64,000 nucleotides of DNA from Thermoanaerobaculia bacterium. GTDB taxonomy: Bacteria; Acidobacteriota; Thermoanaerobaculia; UBA5066. A model generated the notes under the pieces. The model ran no database searches and was not told the origin of the DNA. It saw only the letters and a list, made by a program, of their open reading frames with translations. Each line of letters opens with the position of its first letter. Position 1 is the first letter of the stretch. Below, one piece after another: positions 8,642-17,811 of the stretch. Location of the stretch: the NCBI GenBank assembly GCA_022071945.1, contig JAJVIN010000015.1, positions 168,411-232,410 on the forward strand. The letters are read 5' to 3'. The translations under genes were made by a program, and so were the position numbers.

Positions 8642-9280
8642 TCAGGTCGACGCGCCCAGGTACTTCCCCTCGGCGCTGTACGGCCAGGTCATTCCGTGGC
8701 GTCTGTAGTACTGCGCGCAGGCGTCCGGGTTCTCGAGGTGCTCGGGAGTTCCGCCGCAGAACCCCGCGAAGTGATCATCCGGCTTGACGCCGGGGTTCTT
8801 GGGCGACTGGTAATCGTCCTGACAGCCGTGCTGGATCCGGGAAACCAGCCTCTCGTTCAGAGCCCTCACGATCGCCACCGCCTCAGCCGTGAAGCTCCCC
8901 CGCGAAGCGCCACCCGCCGCGGAGATGAAGACCTTCTCGATCCCGCCCGGTCCGAGCTTCCAGACGCACATCAGGTCGTAGTCCGAGACGAACATCTGCC
9001 CCTTCGGCGTCACGGCGACTCCGGACGTTCCGGTCTTCTGCTTGGTCGCCCACGTCTTCGGCGCCAGAAGGCCGTGCCACGGCCGGGCCGTCAGCTTCGG
9101 ACACCGAACCACGATCACGAGGCCTCGCTGCGAGAACTCGCGGAACACCCCGACGTCGCGGGCATCGATCGCGGACTTTCTGGAGAAGAGGATATCGGCC
9201 TCGGACACTCCCGCATCGCGCCATTCCTGTTCCCGCTTGTGCTCCATCGATTCCTGGATGGTCACCCTCAGCTCGCCCAA
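8642..9280 (-). CDS. Putative EF/CyaA/ExoY-like nucleotidyl cyclase core (unrecognised small protein)
   Basis: A 212-residue protein with no signal peptide or membrane segment. I see the ordered landmarks of the anthrax edema factor/CyaA/ExoY adenylyl cyclase core in compact form: VIVVR with Arg59 (family xxFRP), WATKQK with Lys80/Lys82 (family ATKG...K), SDYDLMCVW with Asp100/Asp102 (family ADYDLFA, the metal-binding Asp pair), then ALNERL and QHGCQDD with His151 (family LNE...NHGxEQDN, catalytic His). Family Asn583 aligns with Tyr157, a deviation. The long calmodulin-binding parts of EF/CyaA are absent. This is motif comparison from memory, not an alignment. Neighbours are an upstream CoA-transferase unit and a divergent alpha/beta hydrolase. 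Alternative: an uncharacterised protein with chance motif similarity. Confidence 0.5.
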   Translation of the reverse strand: MGELRVTIQESMEHKREQEWRDAGVSEADILFSRKSAIDARDVGVFREFSQRGLVIVVRCPKLTARPWHGLLAPKTWATKQKTGTSGVAVTPKGQMFVSDYDLMCVWKLGPGGIEKVFISAAGGASRGSFTAEAVAIVRALNERLVSRIQHGCQDDYQSPKNPGVKPDDHFAGFCGGTPEHLENPDACAQYYRRHGMTWPYSAEGKYLGAST

Positions 9281-9536
9281 TCGACACCTCCGAGATGGTT
9301 CTGACTTCTTACGCGCGTTCTTCGCTCTTCCGCGGCCGGGCCAGTGGCTGGCAACGCAACAGCCGGAATCGCGCCTGTTTCATAACGAGTATAGGGAGCC
9401 GGAAGTTTCAGATCTGTGACCCGTGTCTCAGAGTTCTCCGGCCCTTCCTTCCGCCTTTCTCCCTCCGGAATGAGGCGGGCCAGCCTTAAGATAAGTGGTT
9501 GGAATCAAAGAGCGAAGGGTGCGGCAGCGAGTGACG

Positions 9537-10520
9537 ATGGACGAACCGAGTGTTTTCCCCGATCCCGTTCTGAAGGAACGATCTCTCGTCAAGGCGTCGT
9601 TCGTGATCTCGGTGCGCGCCGTGAAGAACAAGCTCTTCCTCGGCGAGTCGGGAGCTCCCAGCTACCTTCTCGTCCCGCAGGGAGAGGTTCCCGCGCCGGC
9701 ACACGCCATCGATCCGGAGAGCTGGTGGGCCCTCGTGATGGCGGCCGCCGGCTCCGGACTGGTTCTGCTCGTTCACGGGTACGCCGGGAGCTCGGAGCGC
9801 GTCATCCAGCGTCACCGGAAGCTGGAGGCCGGCCTTACGAAATTCGATCACCGCGGACTCGTCGTCTCCTTCGACTGGCCATGTGACGAGACATCATTGA
9901 GCTTTTTCGAGGACCGGCACCGGGCCAAGCACGCGGCTCTCTCCCTCGTCTCCTCGAGCCTCCTGCCGCTTCTGTTGCGCCTGACTCCGGGAGGCGAGAT
10001 TCCCATCCACGTCGTGGCGCATTCGGCGGGTGCCTACGTCGTCAGGGAGGCCTTCGACGACGCCGACGACCACCGGGAGCTTCGCCGCCTGAACTGGCTG
10101 ATTTCTCAGATGATCTTCGTGGCGGCCGACGTGTCGCGCGACTCGCTGACAGAGGGGAACCCGACGAGCGCCTCCCTCTGCCGCCACTCGGTGAGGCTGA
10201 CCAACTACTACAACGCCATCGACACGGCCCTCGACGTCACCCGGACAAACCGTGTTGGAGCCGCGCCGCGCGCCGGCCGGGTGGGCCTGCCCCGGAAGGT
10301 TCACGAGCACCTGGTCGACGTCGACTGCACCGCGCGCTTCGGAGGTTCCGACATCTCCGGGAGCGACATCACCCAGGCACATTCCTTTTACTTCTCCGAC
10401 GAAGTCTGGACGAAAGACTTGGTGCTGACCCTGTCGGGCATCATCCCGCCGAACCTGATGCCAACCCGGACCGCCGCCGGCGAACAGTGGGCGCTCCGCT
10501 CGGCCCTCAAGACAGGCTGA
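9537..10520 (+). CDS. Alpha/beta hydrolase, DUF900-like
   Basis: About 327 residues from ATG 9537; GTG 9531 and an ATG at 9495 are alternatives and no clear ribosome site decides. LLVHGYAGS gives the oxyanion-loop HGY motif, followed by GLVVSFDWP. HVVAHSAGAYVVREAF carries the nucleophile elbow (Ser in AHSAG). The QRHRKL and DRHRAKHAALSL helices resemble DUF900 hydrolases, which have a similar 'HGY...W' layout. The catalytic His probably lies near HEHLVDVDCT or AHSFYFSD. No signal peptide is seen. It is divergent from the cyclase-like gene across about 250 bp; whether they act together is unknown. Confidence 0.72.
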   Translation: MDEPSVFPDPVLKERSLVKASFVISVRAVKNKLFLGESGAPSYLLVPQGEVPAPAHAIDPESWWALVMAAAGSGLVLLVHGYAGSSERVIQRHRKLEAGLTKFDHRGLVVSFDWPCDETSLSFFEDRHRAKHAALSLVSSSLLPLLLRLTPGGEIPIHVVAHSAGAYVVREAFDDADDHRELRRLNWLISQMIFVAADVSRDSLTEGNPTSASLCRHSVRLTNYYNAIDTALDVTRTNRVGAAPRAGRVGLPRKVHEHLVDVDCTARFGGSDISGSDITQAHSFYFSDEVWTKDLVLTLSGIIPPNLMPTRTAAGEQWALRSALKTG

Positions 10521-10535
10521 TGGTCTCCCGCCTTC

Positions 10536-10554
10536 GACGCCTTCTTTCGGCGTC
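10536..10554. terminator. Small hairpin after hydrolase gene
   Basis: GACGCC (10536-10541) and GGCGTC (10549-10554) can pair across a 7-nt loop 16 nt after the hydrolase stop. There is no T-tract; weak candidate. Confidence 0.3.
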
Positions 10555-10621
10555 CGGCGCTTGTCGCCCTCGTGCCCCCATCCCGCGCTCTTCGGCGTAA
10601 GCTGTAGACGAATCGAGCCGC

Positions 10622-10636
10622 AGGAGGAAGACCACG
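10622..10636 (+). promoter_or_regulatory. AGGAGG ribosome site followed by ACG start codon
   Basis: A perfect AGGAGG (10622-10627) is followed after exactly 6 nt by ACG (10634-10636) in frame with the decarboxylase. No ATG, GTG, TTG or CTG occurs in this frame between the upstream stop at 10598-10600 and GTG 10754, which would cut into the conserved N-terminal helix. Confidence 0.6.
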
Positions 10637-12136
10637 TCCGAATCGCTCTCTCCCGATCAGAACGGCGGACCCCAATCGAGGACGGGCGCCTCGTGGGATG
10701 TCGAGGATTTCCGGCGCCGGGGTGAATCCGTCCTTCGACTTCTCGCCGAGTTCGTGGAGATCAGCCGGCAGGGGACCACGAGTGTCGTCCGCCTCGAAGA
10801 CGTGGAGACCTTCCTTCGCCGGGTCGATCCTGGGTCCTTCTTCTCCGCGGGCGTGGGGAACGACGGACGGTTCGAGTGCCTCGTCCGGCAGTTCCTCGCC
10901 TCTTCCACCCGGCTCCACCACCCGGGCTACATGGCCCACCAGGTCGCCCTTCCGAACTACGGATCGGCCCTGGCCGACCTGATCTCGGGCGTCCTCAACA
11001 ACGGCATGTCCGTGTACGAGATGGGCCCGGCCGCAGGGGCCATCGAGGTCGCCGTCATCGACTGGATGCTCGACAAGATCGGCTGGCCGCCAACGGGCCG
11101 AAACCGCGATCAAGAGCCCGCTGCCGGCCGTACGCCGGGAGGGGGTGTTCTCACACACGGCGGAACGCTCGCCAATCTCACCGCGCTCCTGGCCGCGCGC
11201 GCCGCTTCCGCACCCGAGGCCTGGGCGGGAGGAACTCCTCGCGATCTCGTGTTGCTGGCCTCCCCGGTCGCCCACTACTCGATCTTCCGGGCCGCGGCGA
11301 TCCTGGGTCTGGGCACGGGCGCGATCCTCCCGATCCCCTCTGACCGGTTCGGCCGGATCCTTCCCGCCGGGCTCGCCGCTCTCGTCCAGAGAGCCCGTTC
11401 CGAGGGCTGCCGGGTCATGGCGGTTTGCGTCAACGCGTGCGCGACAGCAACGGGTCTGTTCGACCCTCTCCAGGCCGCGGGCGAGTTCTGCCGCGAGTCC
11501 GGGATCTGGCTGCACGTGGACGGGGCGCACGGCGCCTCCGCGCTGCTCCACCCCGCCCTCCGGCAGCGGCTCAGCGGGATCGAGCTCGCCGATTCCGTGG
11601 TGTGGGATACGCACAAGCTCCTGGGAACTTCTGCGCTGGCCACCGGAGTTCTGGTGCGAGACGGATCCACGCTCGGACGGACCTTCCAGCAAGAAGCGGC
11701 CTATGTCACCGAGGGGCAGCGGGACACGGGCGTCGACTTCATCGAGAGCCAGTTCGAGTGCACGAAGGCTCCTCTCGGGCTGAAACTCTTCCTCACACTC
11801 GCGGTCACGGGCGAGACGGGACTCGCCGCCAACATCGAGACCCTCTTCTCCCTGACCCGGCGGGTTCACGGTCAGATCGCCTCGCGAAACGGCTTCGAGG
11901 TGCTGTGTGAGCCGGAATCCAACATCCTCTGCTTCCGCCTCCGCTCCGGCGACGACGCCTTGCAGACGCGCATTCGCAAGGACCTGATGCGCCGGGGGGA
12001 ATTCCTCCTCAGCCAGGCCGACGTCGATGGCCAAAGGTGGCTGAGACTCACCCTGATGAACCCGCTGACGGACGAGACCACGATCGAGAGGCTCCTCGAC
12101 GCGATCGAGGCGCTCGCCAGCGGGTCGCAGGGCTGA
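10634..12136 (+). CDS. PLP-dependent group II decarboxylase (aromatic-L-amino-acid / glutamate decarboxylase family)
   Basis: About 500 residues from the ACG at 10634. The N-terminus SWDVEDFRRRGESVLRLLAEF fits the family's first helix. Further landmarks are HHPGYMAHQVALP, GVLTHGGTLANL (cofactor phosphate loop), HVDGAHGAS (Asp-x-Ala-His ring stacking region) and the PLP-binding Lys in VVWDTHKLLGT. Relatives decarboxylate amino acids such as L-2,4-diaminobutyrate, aspartate, glutamate or aromatic amino acids; the substrate is not deducible. The protein is cytosolic and normally dimeric. A 40-nt gap separates it from a convergent secreted-protein gene. Confidence 0.85.
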   Translation, partial: TSESLSPDQNGGPQSRTGASWDVEDFRRRGESVLRLLAEFVEISRQGTTSVVRLEDVETFLRRVDPGSFFSAGVGNDGRFECLVRQFLASSTRLHHPGYMAHQVALPNYGSALADLISGVLNNGMSVYEMGPAAGAIEVAVIDWMLDKIGWPPTGRNRDQEPAAGRTPGGGVLTHGGTLANLTALLAARAASAPEAWAGGTPRDLVLLASPVAHYSIFRAAAILGLGTGAILPIPSDRFGRILPAGLAALVQRARSEGCRVMAVCVNACATATGLFDPLQAAGEFCRESGIWLHVDGAHGASALLHPALRQRLSGIELADSVVWDTHKLLGTSALATGVLVRDGSTLGRTFQQEAAYVTEGQRDTGVDFIESQFECTKAPLGLKLFLTLAVTGETGLAANIETLFSLTRRVHGQIASRNGFEVLCEPESNILCFRLRSGDDALQTRIRKDLMRRGEFLLSQADVDGQRWLRLTLMNPLTDETTIERLLDAIEALASGSQG

Positions 12137-12176
12137 AGGAGCAGACCGCCAGAGCGGCCAGCACGAGCAAGTCCGC

Positions 12177-12683
12177 CTACTGGGTCTTGTTCTTGGCGGC
12201 ACGCTCCTTGAGGATCTGCTGCTTCTTCGCCTCCAGCTCTTCCTTCGTCATGCTCTTCTTGATCTCGGCGTCTCCAGTCGGCTTGATGCCAGAAGGACAG
12301 TCGACGGGCTTGTTGTTGCTGGGCGTTCCGAACTTCCACTTCGACGCTCCCGACTCGAACCGGAAGGTCGTGGTTCCGCAGTAGCACTTCGGGCCGTAGT
12401 TGTGGCAGATCTCGCCATCCTGGAAGAGGGTGCCGCTCTGCACCTTGAACTTCGCGTCGTGAGACGTCGTCGTGCCATCCGTGTGCGTCACGTTCAGCTT
12501 CCCCTGTTCGGTCGACGTCGTGCTCCCTTCCCGGACATCGCTCGTGGCCTTCACGTTCCAGATCTTGATGTCCGGGCGCGCCACGCTGATGTTGGCTTCC
12601 TTCAGGGGCGGGGCCCCGAGCATCACTTGCGAAAAACCGCTGACGGCCACGACGACCAGGCCAACACGACGAAGTCGCACCAT
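12177..12683 (-). CDS. Small secreted cysteine-containing protein, unknown function
   Basis: A 168-residue product starting at ATG 12683, with GGAGG just upstream on the minus strand. Residues 1-24 form a signal peptide (VGLVVVAVSGFSQVMLGAPP). The middle is Thr/Ser-rich; EICHNYGPKCYCGTTTF clusters three Cys, and another Cys lies in VDCPSG. The C-terminus (MTKEELEAKKQQILKERAA) is a charged helix. I recognise no family. Convergent with the decarboxylase. Confidence 0.65.
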   Translation of the reverse strand: MVRLRRVGLVVVAVSGFSQVMLGAPPLKEANISVARPDIKIWNVKATSDVREGSTTSTEQGKLNVTHTDGTTTSHDAKFKVQSGTLFQDGEICHNYGPKCYCGTTTFRFESGASKWKFGTPSNNKPVDCPSGIKPTGDAEIKKSMTKEELEAKKQQILKERAAKNKTQ

Positions 12684-12817
12684 GAATTCCCCCTCCGATT
12701 GTTTTCGCAAGAGGATAAGAGCGCTTGCGAGAACGGGCAAGCGCCGTTGACGGACGAACCTCGGTTCTCCTCCTCGCCCGCCAGGGGATCCGCCCGCGCG
12801 TTACCGCATTGTGGCTC

Positions 12818-15118
12818 TCAGCCGAAGAACCTCCTGGCGGTCTCGATCCAGGTCCCGCCCGCCCGGGGGCTCGTCTGCTTCGCCAGCCATTTCTCCGCCT
12901 TCTTCCCGAGCATCCGCCACTCGTTCTTCTCCCGGGCCGCGTAGAGCTCGAGATAGACGAGGGCGGCCGCCGTCGCGAGGGCACGAGCCGCCGCCTCAGG
13001 GTCGTCCTCATCCGCCACGACGGCCTTCATCTCGAGAAAGGCAACGCCGACCGCGGCCACGAATTCCGCGTCGAGGTCCCACGACCCGTCCGCCTTCTGC
13101 AGCCCGACGATTCGGTCGAGCACGCGGACGTCGTCGCCGGGCAGCGATTCCTCCAGGGTCGATTCCTCGCCAAGGCTCGGAAGGGGTGCTTCCTCTCCCT
13201 CGAAGGTGCAGAACTCGGGTTCGGGTTCGGCATCCGCCAAGTCGAAGTCCTCGCACGCCGCAATTTCCATCGGCGGCTCGGCCTCGGGCACGCCGCGCGC
13301 GCCCCCCCATCCGGTGGTGAGGGCGACCGGGATTCGCCGCAGTTGCATCTCGCCCGTGACCGGGTCCGCGCGGCGCTCGACGGCCACGAAGGATGTCTCC
13401 TTACTCGTCACGCCGTACTTCTTCGACAGACGGATGATCTCGTCCTTCACCCTGGCCTCGAGCTCCTCGGAGGCCCCTTCCCGGGCCTGAAGGGAGCCGC
13501 GCCGGTCGTGGAGGGCGCTCGACCCTTCCTCGAGATCGCGTATCAGCCTCCTCGCCGCCAGGATCGAAACGAGGTTGCCCTCGATCCGAGGGGCGTTCAC
13601 GATCTCGACCGGCAGCTCGAACCTCCCGGAAGGTCTCCGTCCCCGCAGGGTCACCCGCTCGGGCCGTTGACCCGTCACGAGCCCCAGGATCGCCAGCAGC
13701 TCGCCCGAGAAGACCGGCGGAACCCTGTGAGGCGCCTGCCGGACAGCCGCGCCGGACCAGTCGACCGAGACCTCCGTGCAGGCAGGTGTCAGCGCCCGCT
13801 CGAGTTGACGCAGGACCTTTTCCTCGATCCTCTCCCCGGGCGCGATGAACTCGGCTTCCCCGTTGCCCGCGCGCGCCATCCCCTTCACGAGGTGGTGGCT
13901 GGCGCCCGATCCGATGCCGAACGTGAAGACGCGCGTGGAAGACGCGTGCCTCCTGACCGTCCGGATCACCTCCTCGGTGTTGGAGACCTCCCCGTCCGTC
14001 AGGACGAACAGCTGTCGAGGCCGCCCCGGGCGCGGAGGCGCCTGAAAAACGGCCTCGAGCGCCGGCAGGATCTCCGTGCCCCCCATGTCGGCGTCGAGAA
14101 ATTTGACGTGGCCGCTCGCCTCCTGCAGGGTCAGCTCACCGTACGGGCGGCTCTCCGGGAAGAGCATTTCGAAGGTGTCGCCGAATCCGGCAACGTTGAA
14201 GTCGATTCCATCCCGAAGACTCCGCAGGCAGAGCTGGAGCGCATTACGCGCCTCCGCGATCGAGATCCCCGCCATCGAACCCGACCTGTCGACGAGGAAG
14301 ATCAACTCGGCCGGAGCCTCCTCGGCCTCGCTCTCGTGAAAGCTGGGCCGGAACGTCAAGAACACGGCGCTCTCGCCGTCCGGACCCTCTTCCACGACCA
14401 CCTGCGGTCCGTCCGGCTCGGATCGTTTCACCAGGAGGACGAAGTCGCGGTCGAGGGCCACGTCGCGCTGAGCCAGGCGCACTGTCGCCCGCGGTCCCTC
14501 GATCTCCAAGGAAACCGGGTGGGTCGGGGAGGAGACCCCCCGCAAGAGGCCACTCATCTCGAGACCCACCTCGAGCTCCAGGCCGTAGGGCACCCGCCAG
14601 GCAACGGGCGGATTCACGGCCGCCGCCGCCCGCACCTGGGCCGGGTCACCGTCTGGCACGTACCGCGGCGAGACCGTCGTGGGGAGCGTGTAGCGGATCT
14701 CGGCTCCTTCATGCGCGAGCTCGGCCACGGTCGTGATCCTCACGAGGACCTCTGCCCCGGGCAGAAGGTTGCCGACGCTGGCCGTGAAGACGTCGGGCTT
14801 TTCCTGATCGAGGAGGAACGCGCCGTGCCCCTCTGCGATGGCGTCGTCGTAGATCTTGAAGGCCGCTTCGCGCTCGTGAATCTCACCGGTGACGACGACT
14901 CCGCCAACAACGGCCTCGAAACCACAGACGGCGGCGCCCTCGTCGAGGGGAAAGACATAGACCGCCTCGACGGGCTGGGCCTCTGTATTGCGGTAGCGCT
15001 GAGTGATGACCTGGCGGACGGCGAGATCCCTGATCTTCGCCTCGACCCTCACGCCTTCCAGGGGGACGGGGCCCCTGGACGTGACGAGGCCACACAAGGG
15101 GGCAAGTTCGATATCCAT
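12818..15118 (-). CDS. VIT and von Willebrand factor A domain protein
   Basis: A 766-residue protein. Residues 1-130 match a vault inter-alpha-trypsin (VIT) domain (LRVxDxxVxQxYRN...VEAVYVFPLDEGAAVCGFEA, then FKIYDDAIAEGHGAFLLDQE). A VWA domain starts near 275 with the metal-ion-dependent adhesion site DRSGSM, followed by Thr/Asp elements (GGTEILPAL, LTDGEVSN). The C-terminal third contains LSKKYGVTSKETSFVAVE, typical of bacterial VIT-VWA proteins, and an acidic tail. No signal peptide is seen from ATG 15118, chosen for its GAGAGG ribosome site. The likely role is divalent-metal-dependent binding; partners unknown. Confidence 0.85.
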   Translation of the reverse strand: MDIELAPLCGLVTSRGPVPLEGVRVEAKIRDLAVRQVITQRYRNTEAQPVEAVYVFPLDEGAAVCGFEAVVGGVVVTGEIHEREAAFKIYDDAIAEGHGAFLLDQEKPDVFTASVGNLLPGAEVLVRITTVAELAHEGAEIRYTLPTTVSPRYVPDGDPAQVRAAAAVNPPVAWRVPYGLELEVGLEMSGLLRGVSSPTHPVSLEIEGPRATVRLAQRDVALDRDFVLLVKRSEPDGPQVVVEEGPDGESAVFLTFRPSFHESEAEEAPAELIFLVDRSGSMAGISIAEARNALQLCLRSLRDGIDFNVAGFGDTFEMLFPESRPYGELTLQEASGHVKFLDADMGGTEILPALEAVFQAPPRPGRPRQLFVLTDGEVSNTEEVIRTVRRHASSTRVFTFGIGSGASHHLVKGMARAGNGEAEFIAPGERIEEKVLRQLERALTPACTEVSVDWSGAAVRQAPHRVPPVFSGELLAILGLVTGQRPERVTLRGRRPSGRFELPVEIVNAPRIEGNLVSILAARRLIRDLEEGSSALHDRRGSLQAREGASEELEARVKDEIIRLSKKYGVTSKETSFVAVERRADPVTGEMQLRRIPVALTTGWGGARGVPEAEPPMEIAACEDFDLADAEPEPEFCTFEGEEAPLPSLGEESTLEESLPGDDVRVLDRIVGLQKADGSWDLDAEFVAAVGVAFLEMKAVVADEDDPEAAARALATAAALVYLELYAAREKNEWRMLGKKAEKWLAKQTSPRAGGTWIETARRFFG

Positions 15119-15255
15119 GTCTTTCCTCTCCAAGGGGGTCGAGGAGATTCTCTCTCCGTCAGGCCACTCGCGCTGCGTTATCGTGTCCGCCGGCCTCGCG
15201 GCGCCAACCTTGTCGTCTGCACCTCGAGAATCTAGAGAGAAAGGGAAACGGACAC

Positions 15256-15648
15256 ATGCACAAGACACGGCCCATCCTCGGCCTCGTTGCGGGAGTGATG
15301 CTGATTCTGAGCGCGGCCGCCCACTCACTTCTCGGAGGCAAGGCGATGGGGGATCAGATGAAGGCCTTGAGCCTTCCCCCCGACCTCGTGCGCGGCCTTC
15401 TCGTCGGCTGGCACTTCGGAGGCGTCGCGATGCTGGCCTTCGGCGTCATCGTCCTCGCGCTCTTCCTCAGGCGCCTGAAGGGCGAGACCGTGCCCTCTTT
15501 TCCCGCCTGGGTGATCGGCGGTTGCTATCTGGCGTTTGGCCTCTTCGCTTTCGTGATCAGCTCGTTCAATCCCTTCTACTCGGTCTTCATCGTGCCCGCG
15601 ATCCTCCTGCTCGTCGCCGCTCCGGCGACAGCCGTCACCCGCCCGTGA
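15256..15648 (+). CDS. Four-helix integral membrane protein, unknown function
   Basis: A 130-residue protein with four hydrophobic segments (about residues 7-25, 46-68, 84-102 and 106-125). GWHFGGVAMLAFG and GCYLAFGLFAF resemble small DUF-type bacterial membrane proteins, but I cannot name the family with confidence. GAGAGAAAGGGA upstream supplies a ribosome site. It is divergent from the VIT/VWA gene across 137 bp that presumably hold both promoters. Confidence 0.65.
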   Translation: MHKTRPILGLVAGVMLILSAAAHSLLGGKAMGDQMKALSLPPDLVRGLLVGWHFGGVAMLAFGVIVLALFLRRLKGETVPSFPAWVIGGCYLAFGLFAFVISSFNPFYSVFIVPAILLLVAAPATAVTRP

Positions 15649-15729
15649 GGGAAAGGGCGGTCCGGTAGAGGCCGGACTCAGCTTCGCAGCTGCTCCGGGG
15701 CCCCCGGTGAGCCCCCAAGGGAGCTCCCG

Positions 15730-16653
15730 TCATGAGCCCGTGAGCGACAGGACCGCCATGTGGACGCCGGAGACGACCTTCGCCATCCGGTCGTAGTCGA
15801 GTGTGCTGGGCAGATCTCCCTCCGTGTGGTAGTTGGGGTTCCTGAAGAACGCCGTGTCGGTGATCATCACGGCCGGAATCCCCTCCTGCCAGTAGCTCGC
15901 GTGATCGGAGAGGCCGACGCCCGGCAGGCTCGCCGGTGCGCTGAGGCTCTCCACTGTCAGCCCGTCGATGAGGGCCATCGACCGGCGAACGGTCTCGACG
16001 AGGGTCGGCTCCAGAGTCCGGCCGACGACCGCGATGAAGTTTCCCTTTCGCGGGTAGAGGAACGCCATTCCGGGCACCGGGTAATCCTGGCTCCCCTCGA
16101 CGTCGGAGAAGTAGCCCAGCATCTCGAGGCCAATCATGGCCTTGACCGGAACTCGCCTGACGGCGAGATCTCTCGCGTGGAAGCGGCTCCCCATCTCCTC
16201 CGTGCCGAAGTGCGGCGGCTCCTCGAGCGTGTAGGCCACGAGCTCGACCGGCAGGGCGAGCCTCTCTCTCGACAGGAGCATGGCGAGTTCGAGGAGACCG
16301 GCGACGCCGCTGGCGTTGTCGTCCGCGCCAGGCAGTCCGCCGCAGCTGTCGTAGTGAGCCCCGACGACGACGAGCGGCCCCTCGCTCTCACCGAACCGGC
16401 AGCCGATGTTGCGGACCGTCTGTCCGCGCACCTCGAAGGGCTGATCGAAGACTCGTCCCCGGGATCGTTCGAGCTCCGACTTGATGTAGCGCGCGGCGCC
16501 GTCGAGTCCCGACGGATTCCGGAGGTCCCGTGGACCGAGCCGAAGAGCCAGCTTCTCGACGTGCCGTCCGAGGCTCGCGGGGTCGACGGGCCGGACCCGC
16601 GAGGCCGGGCTCTTCTGGAACAGGAGTTTGAGCAGATCCCAGAGCAGCGCCAT
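15730..16653 (-). CDS. M28 family zinc aminopeptidase
   Basis: A 307-residue protein. VVVGAHYDSCGGLPGADDNASG supplies the first zinc His and the bridging Asp. LEEPPHFGTEEMGS supplies the catalytic and zinc Glu pair, GLEMLGYFSD an additional acidic ligand region, and YHTEGDLPSTLDY the last zinc His. All expected M28 ligands are present, so it should be an active aminopeptidase. The N-terminus (MALLWDLLKLLFQ) is hydrophobic but short, so secretion is uncertain. It is divergent from argF. Confidence 0.87.
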   Translation of the reverse strand: MALLWDLLKLLFQKSPASRVRPVDPASLGRHVEKLALRLGPRDLRNPSGLDGAARYIKSELERSRGRVFDQPFEVRGQTVRNIGCRFGESEGPLVVVGAHYDSCGGLPGADDNASGVAGLLELAMLLSRERLALPVELVAYTLEEPPHFGTEEMGSRFHARDLAVRRVPVKAMIGLEMLGYFSDVEGSQDYPVPGMAFLYPRKGNFIAVVGRTLEPTLVETVRRSMALIDGLTVESLSAPASLPGVGLSDHASYWQEGIPAVMITDTAFFRNPNYHTEGDLPSTLDYDRMAKVVSGVHMAVLSLTGS

Positions 16654-16802
16654 CCTGGAGCTGATCTCACCACACGAGGCCCCTCTCCGGCGAAACCCCG
16701 GCTTCGGCCCCGGTTGATATCCTTCGCCTCCGGGGCCGTCGCGACACCCTCATCGGCCGCGTCCCTCGTGGACCGGTACGGACGGCCCGAAGAGGACGGC
16801 TC

Positions 16803-17804
16803 ATGCCCATCAATCTGCGTCACCGCCATTTCCTGACCATCCACGAGTTCTCCCGCCAGGAACTCACGTACTTGCTCGACCTCTCCCGCGATCTGAAGCG
16901 CGCCAAGTACGCCCGGATGGAAGCGCCCAGTCTCACAGGCAGAAACATCGCCCTCATCTTCGAGAAGGACTCGACCCGGACCCGTTGCGCGTTCGAGGTC
17001 GCGGCCTTTGACCAGGGCGCCCGTGTCACGTACCTGGGGCCCTCCGGCTCTCAGATGGGAAAGAAGGAATCGATCAAGGACACCGCGCGCGTTCTCGGTC
17101 GGATGTACGACGCCATCGAGTACCGCGGCTACGGCCAGTCGATCGTCGACGAGCTCGCGAAGTGGTCCGGCGTTCCGGTCTACAACGGGCTCACGGACGA
17201 GTACCACCCGACGCAGGTCATGGCCGACTTCCTCACGATGCGGGAGCACTCGGACAAGCCCCTTTCGAAGATCTCCTACTGCTATGTCGGAGACGCCCGC
17301 AACAACATGGGGAACACCCTCATGCTCGGCGGCGCCGTCATGGGCATGGATGTGAGACTCGGCGCCCCCAAGCACCTCTGGCCGAAGGACGAGCTCATCG
17401 AGCTCGCCCAGAACCTGGCGAAGGTCTCGGGCGCCCGCGTGACCCTCACCGAGGACCCGAAGGAAGCCGCGCGCGGGGTCGACTTCGTCCACACCGACGT
17501 CTGGGTCTCGATGGGCGAGCCCGACTCGGTCTGGGCCGAGCGGATTCGCCTCCTGAAGCCCTACCAGGTCAACGCCGAGCTCATGGCGTCGAGCGGCAAT
17601 CCGAACGTCAAGTTCATGCACTGCCTGCCTTCCTTCCACAACCGCGAGACCAAGATCGGAGAAGACATCTTCCAGAAGTTCGGCCTCCCTTCCATGGAGG
17701 TGACCGAGGACGTCTTCGAATCCCCGGCCTCGATCGTGTTCGATCAGGCGGAGAACCGTGTTCACACCATCAAGGCCATCATGGTGGCCACGCTCGGGAG
17801 CTGA
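16803..17804 (+). CDS. argF: Ornithine carbamoyltransferase
   Basis: A 333-residue enzyme that interconverts ornithine + carbamoyl phosphate and citrulline. The carbamoyl-phosphate loop STRTR is at residues 57-61, HPTQ follows in [11 protein letters not shown], the ornithine-binding region is DVWVSMGE, and the catalytic Cys lies in MHCLPSFHN. Length and motifs are complete. It is followed 7 nt later by carbamate kinase, so the pair probably runs in the catabolic direction (citrulline to ornithine + carbamoyl phosphate), as in the arginine deiminase pathway. No arginine deiminase gene is next to it. Confidence 0.93.
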   Translation: MPINLRHRHFLTIHEFSRQELTYLLDLSRDLKRAKYARMEAPSLTGRNIALIFEKDSTRTRCAFEVAAFDQGARVTYLGPSGSQMGKKESIKDTARVLGRMYDAIEYRGYGQSIVDELAKWSGVPVYNGLTDEYHPTQVMADFLTMREHSDKPLSKISYCYVGDARNNMGNTLMLGGAVMGMDVRLGAPKHLWPKDELIELAQNLAKVSGARVTLTEDPKEAARGVDFVHTDVWVSMGEPDSVWAERIRLLKPYQVNAELMASSGNPNVKFMHCLPSFHNRETKIGEDIFQKFGLPSMEVTEDVFESPASIVFDQAENRVHTIKAIMVATLGS

Positions 17805-17811
17805 GGGGAAG

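Noticed and set aside
12725..15235. An 836-codon plus-strand frame opposite the VIT/VWA gene
   Set aside because: Low-complexity translation; the minus strand carries clear VIT and VWA motifs.
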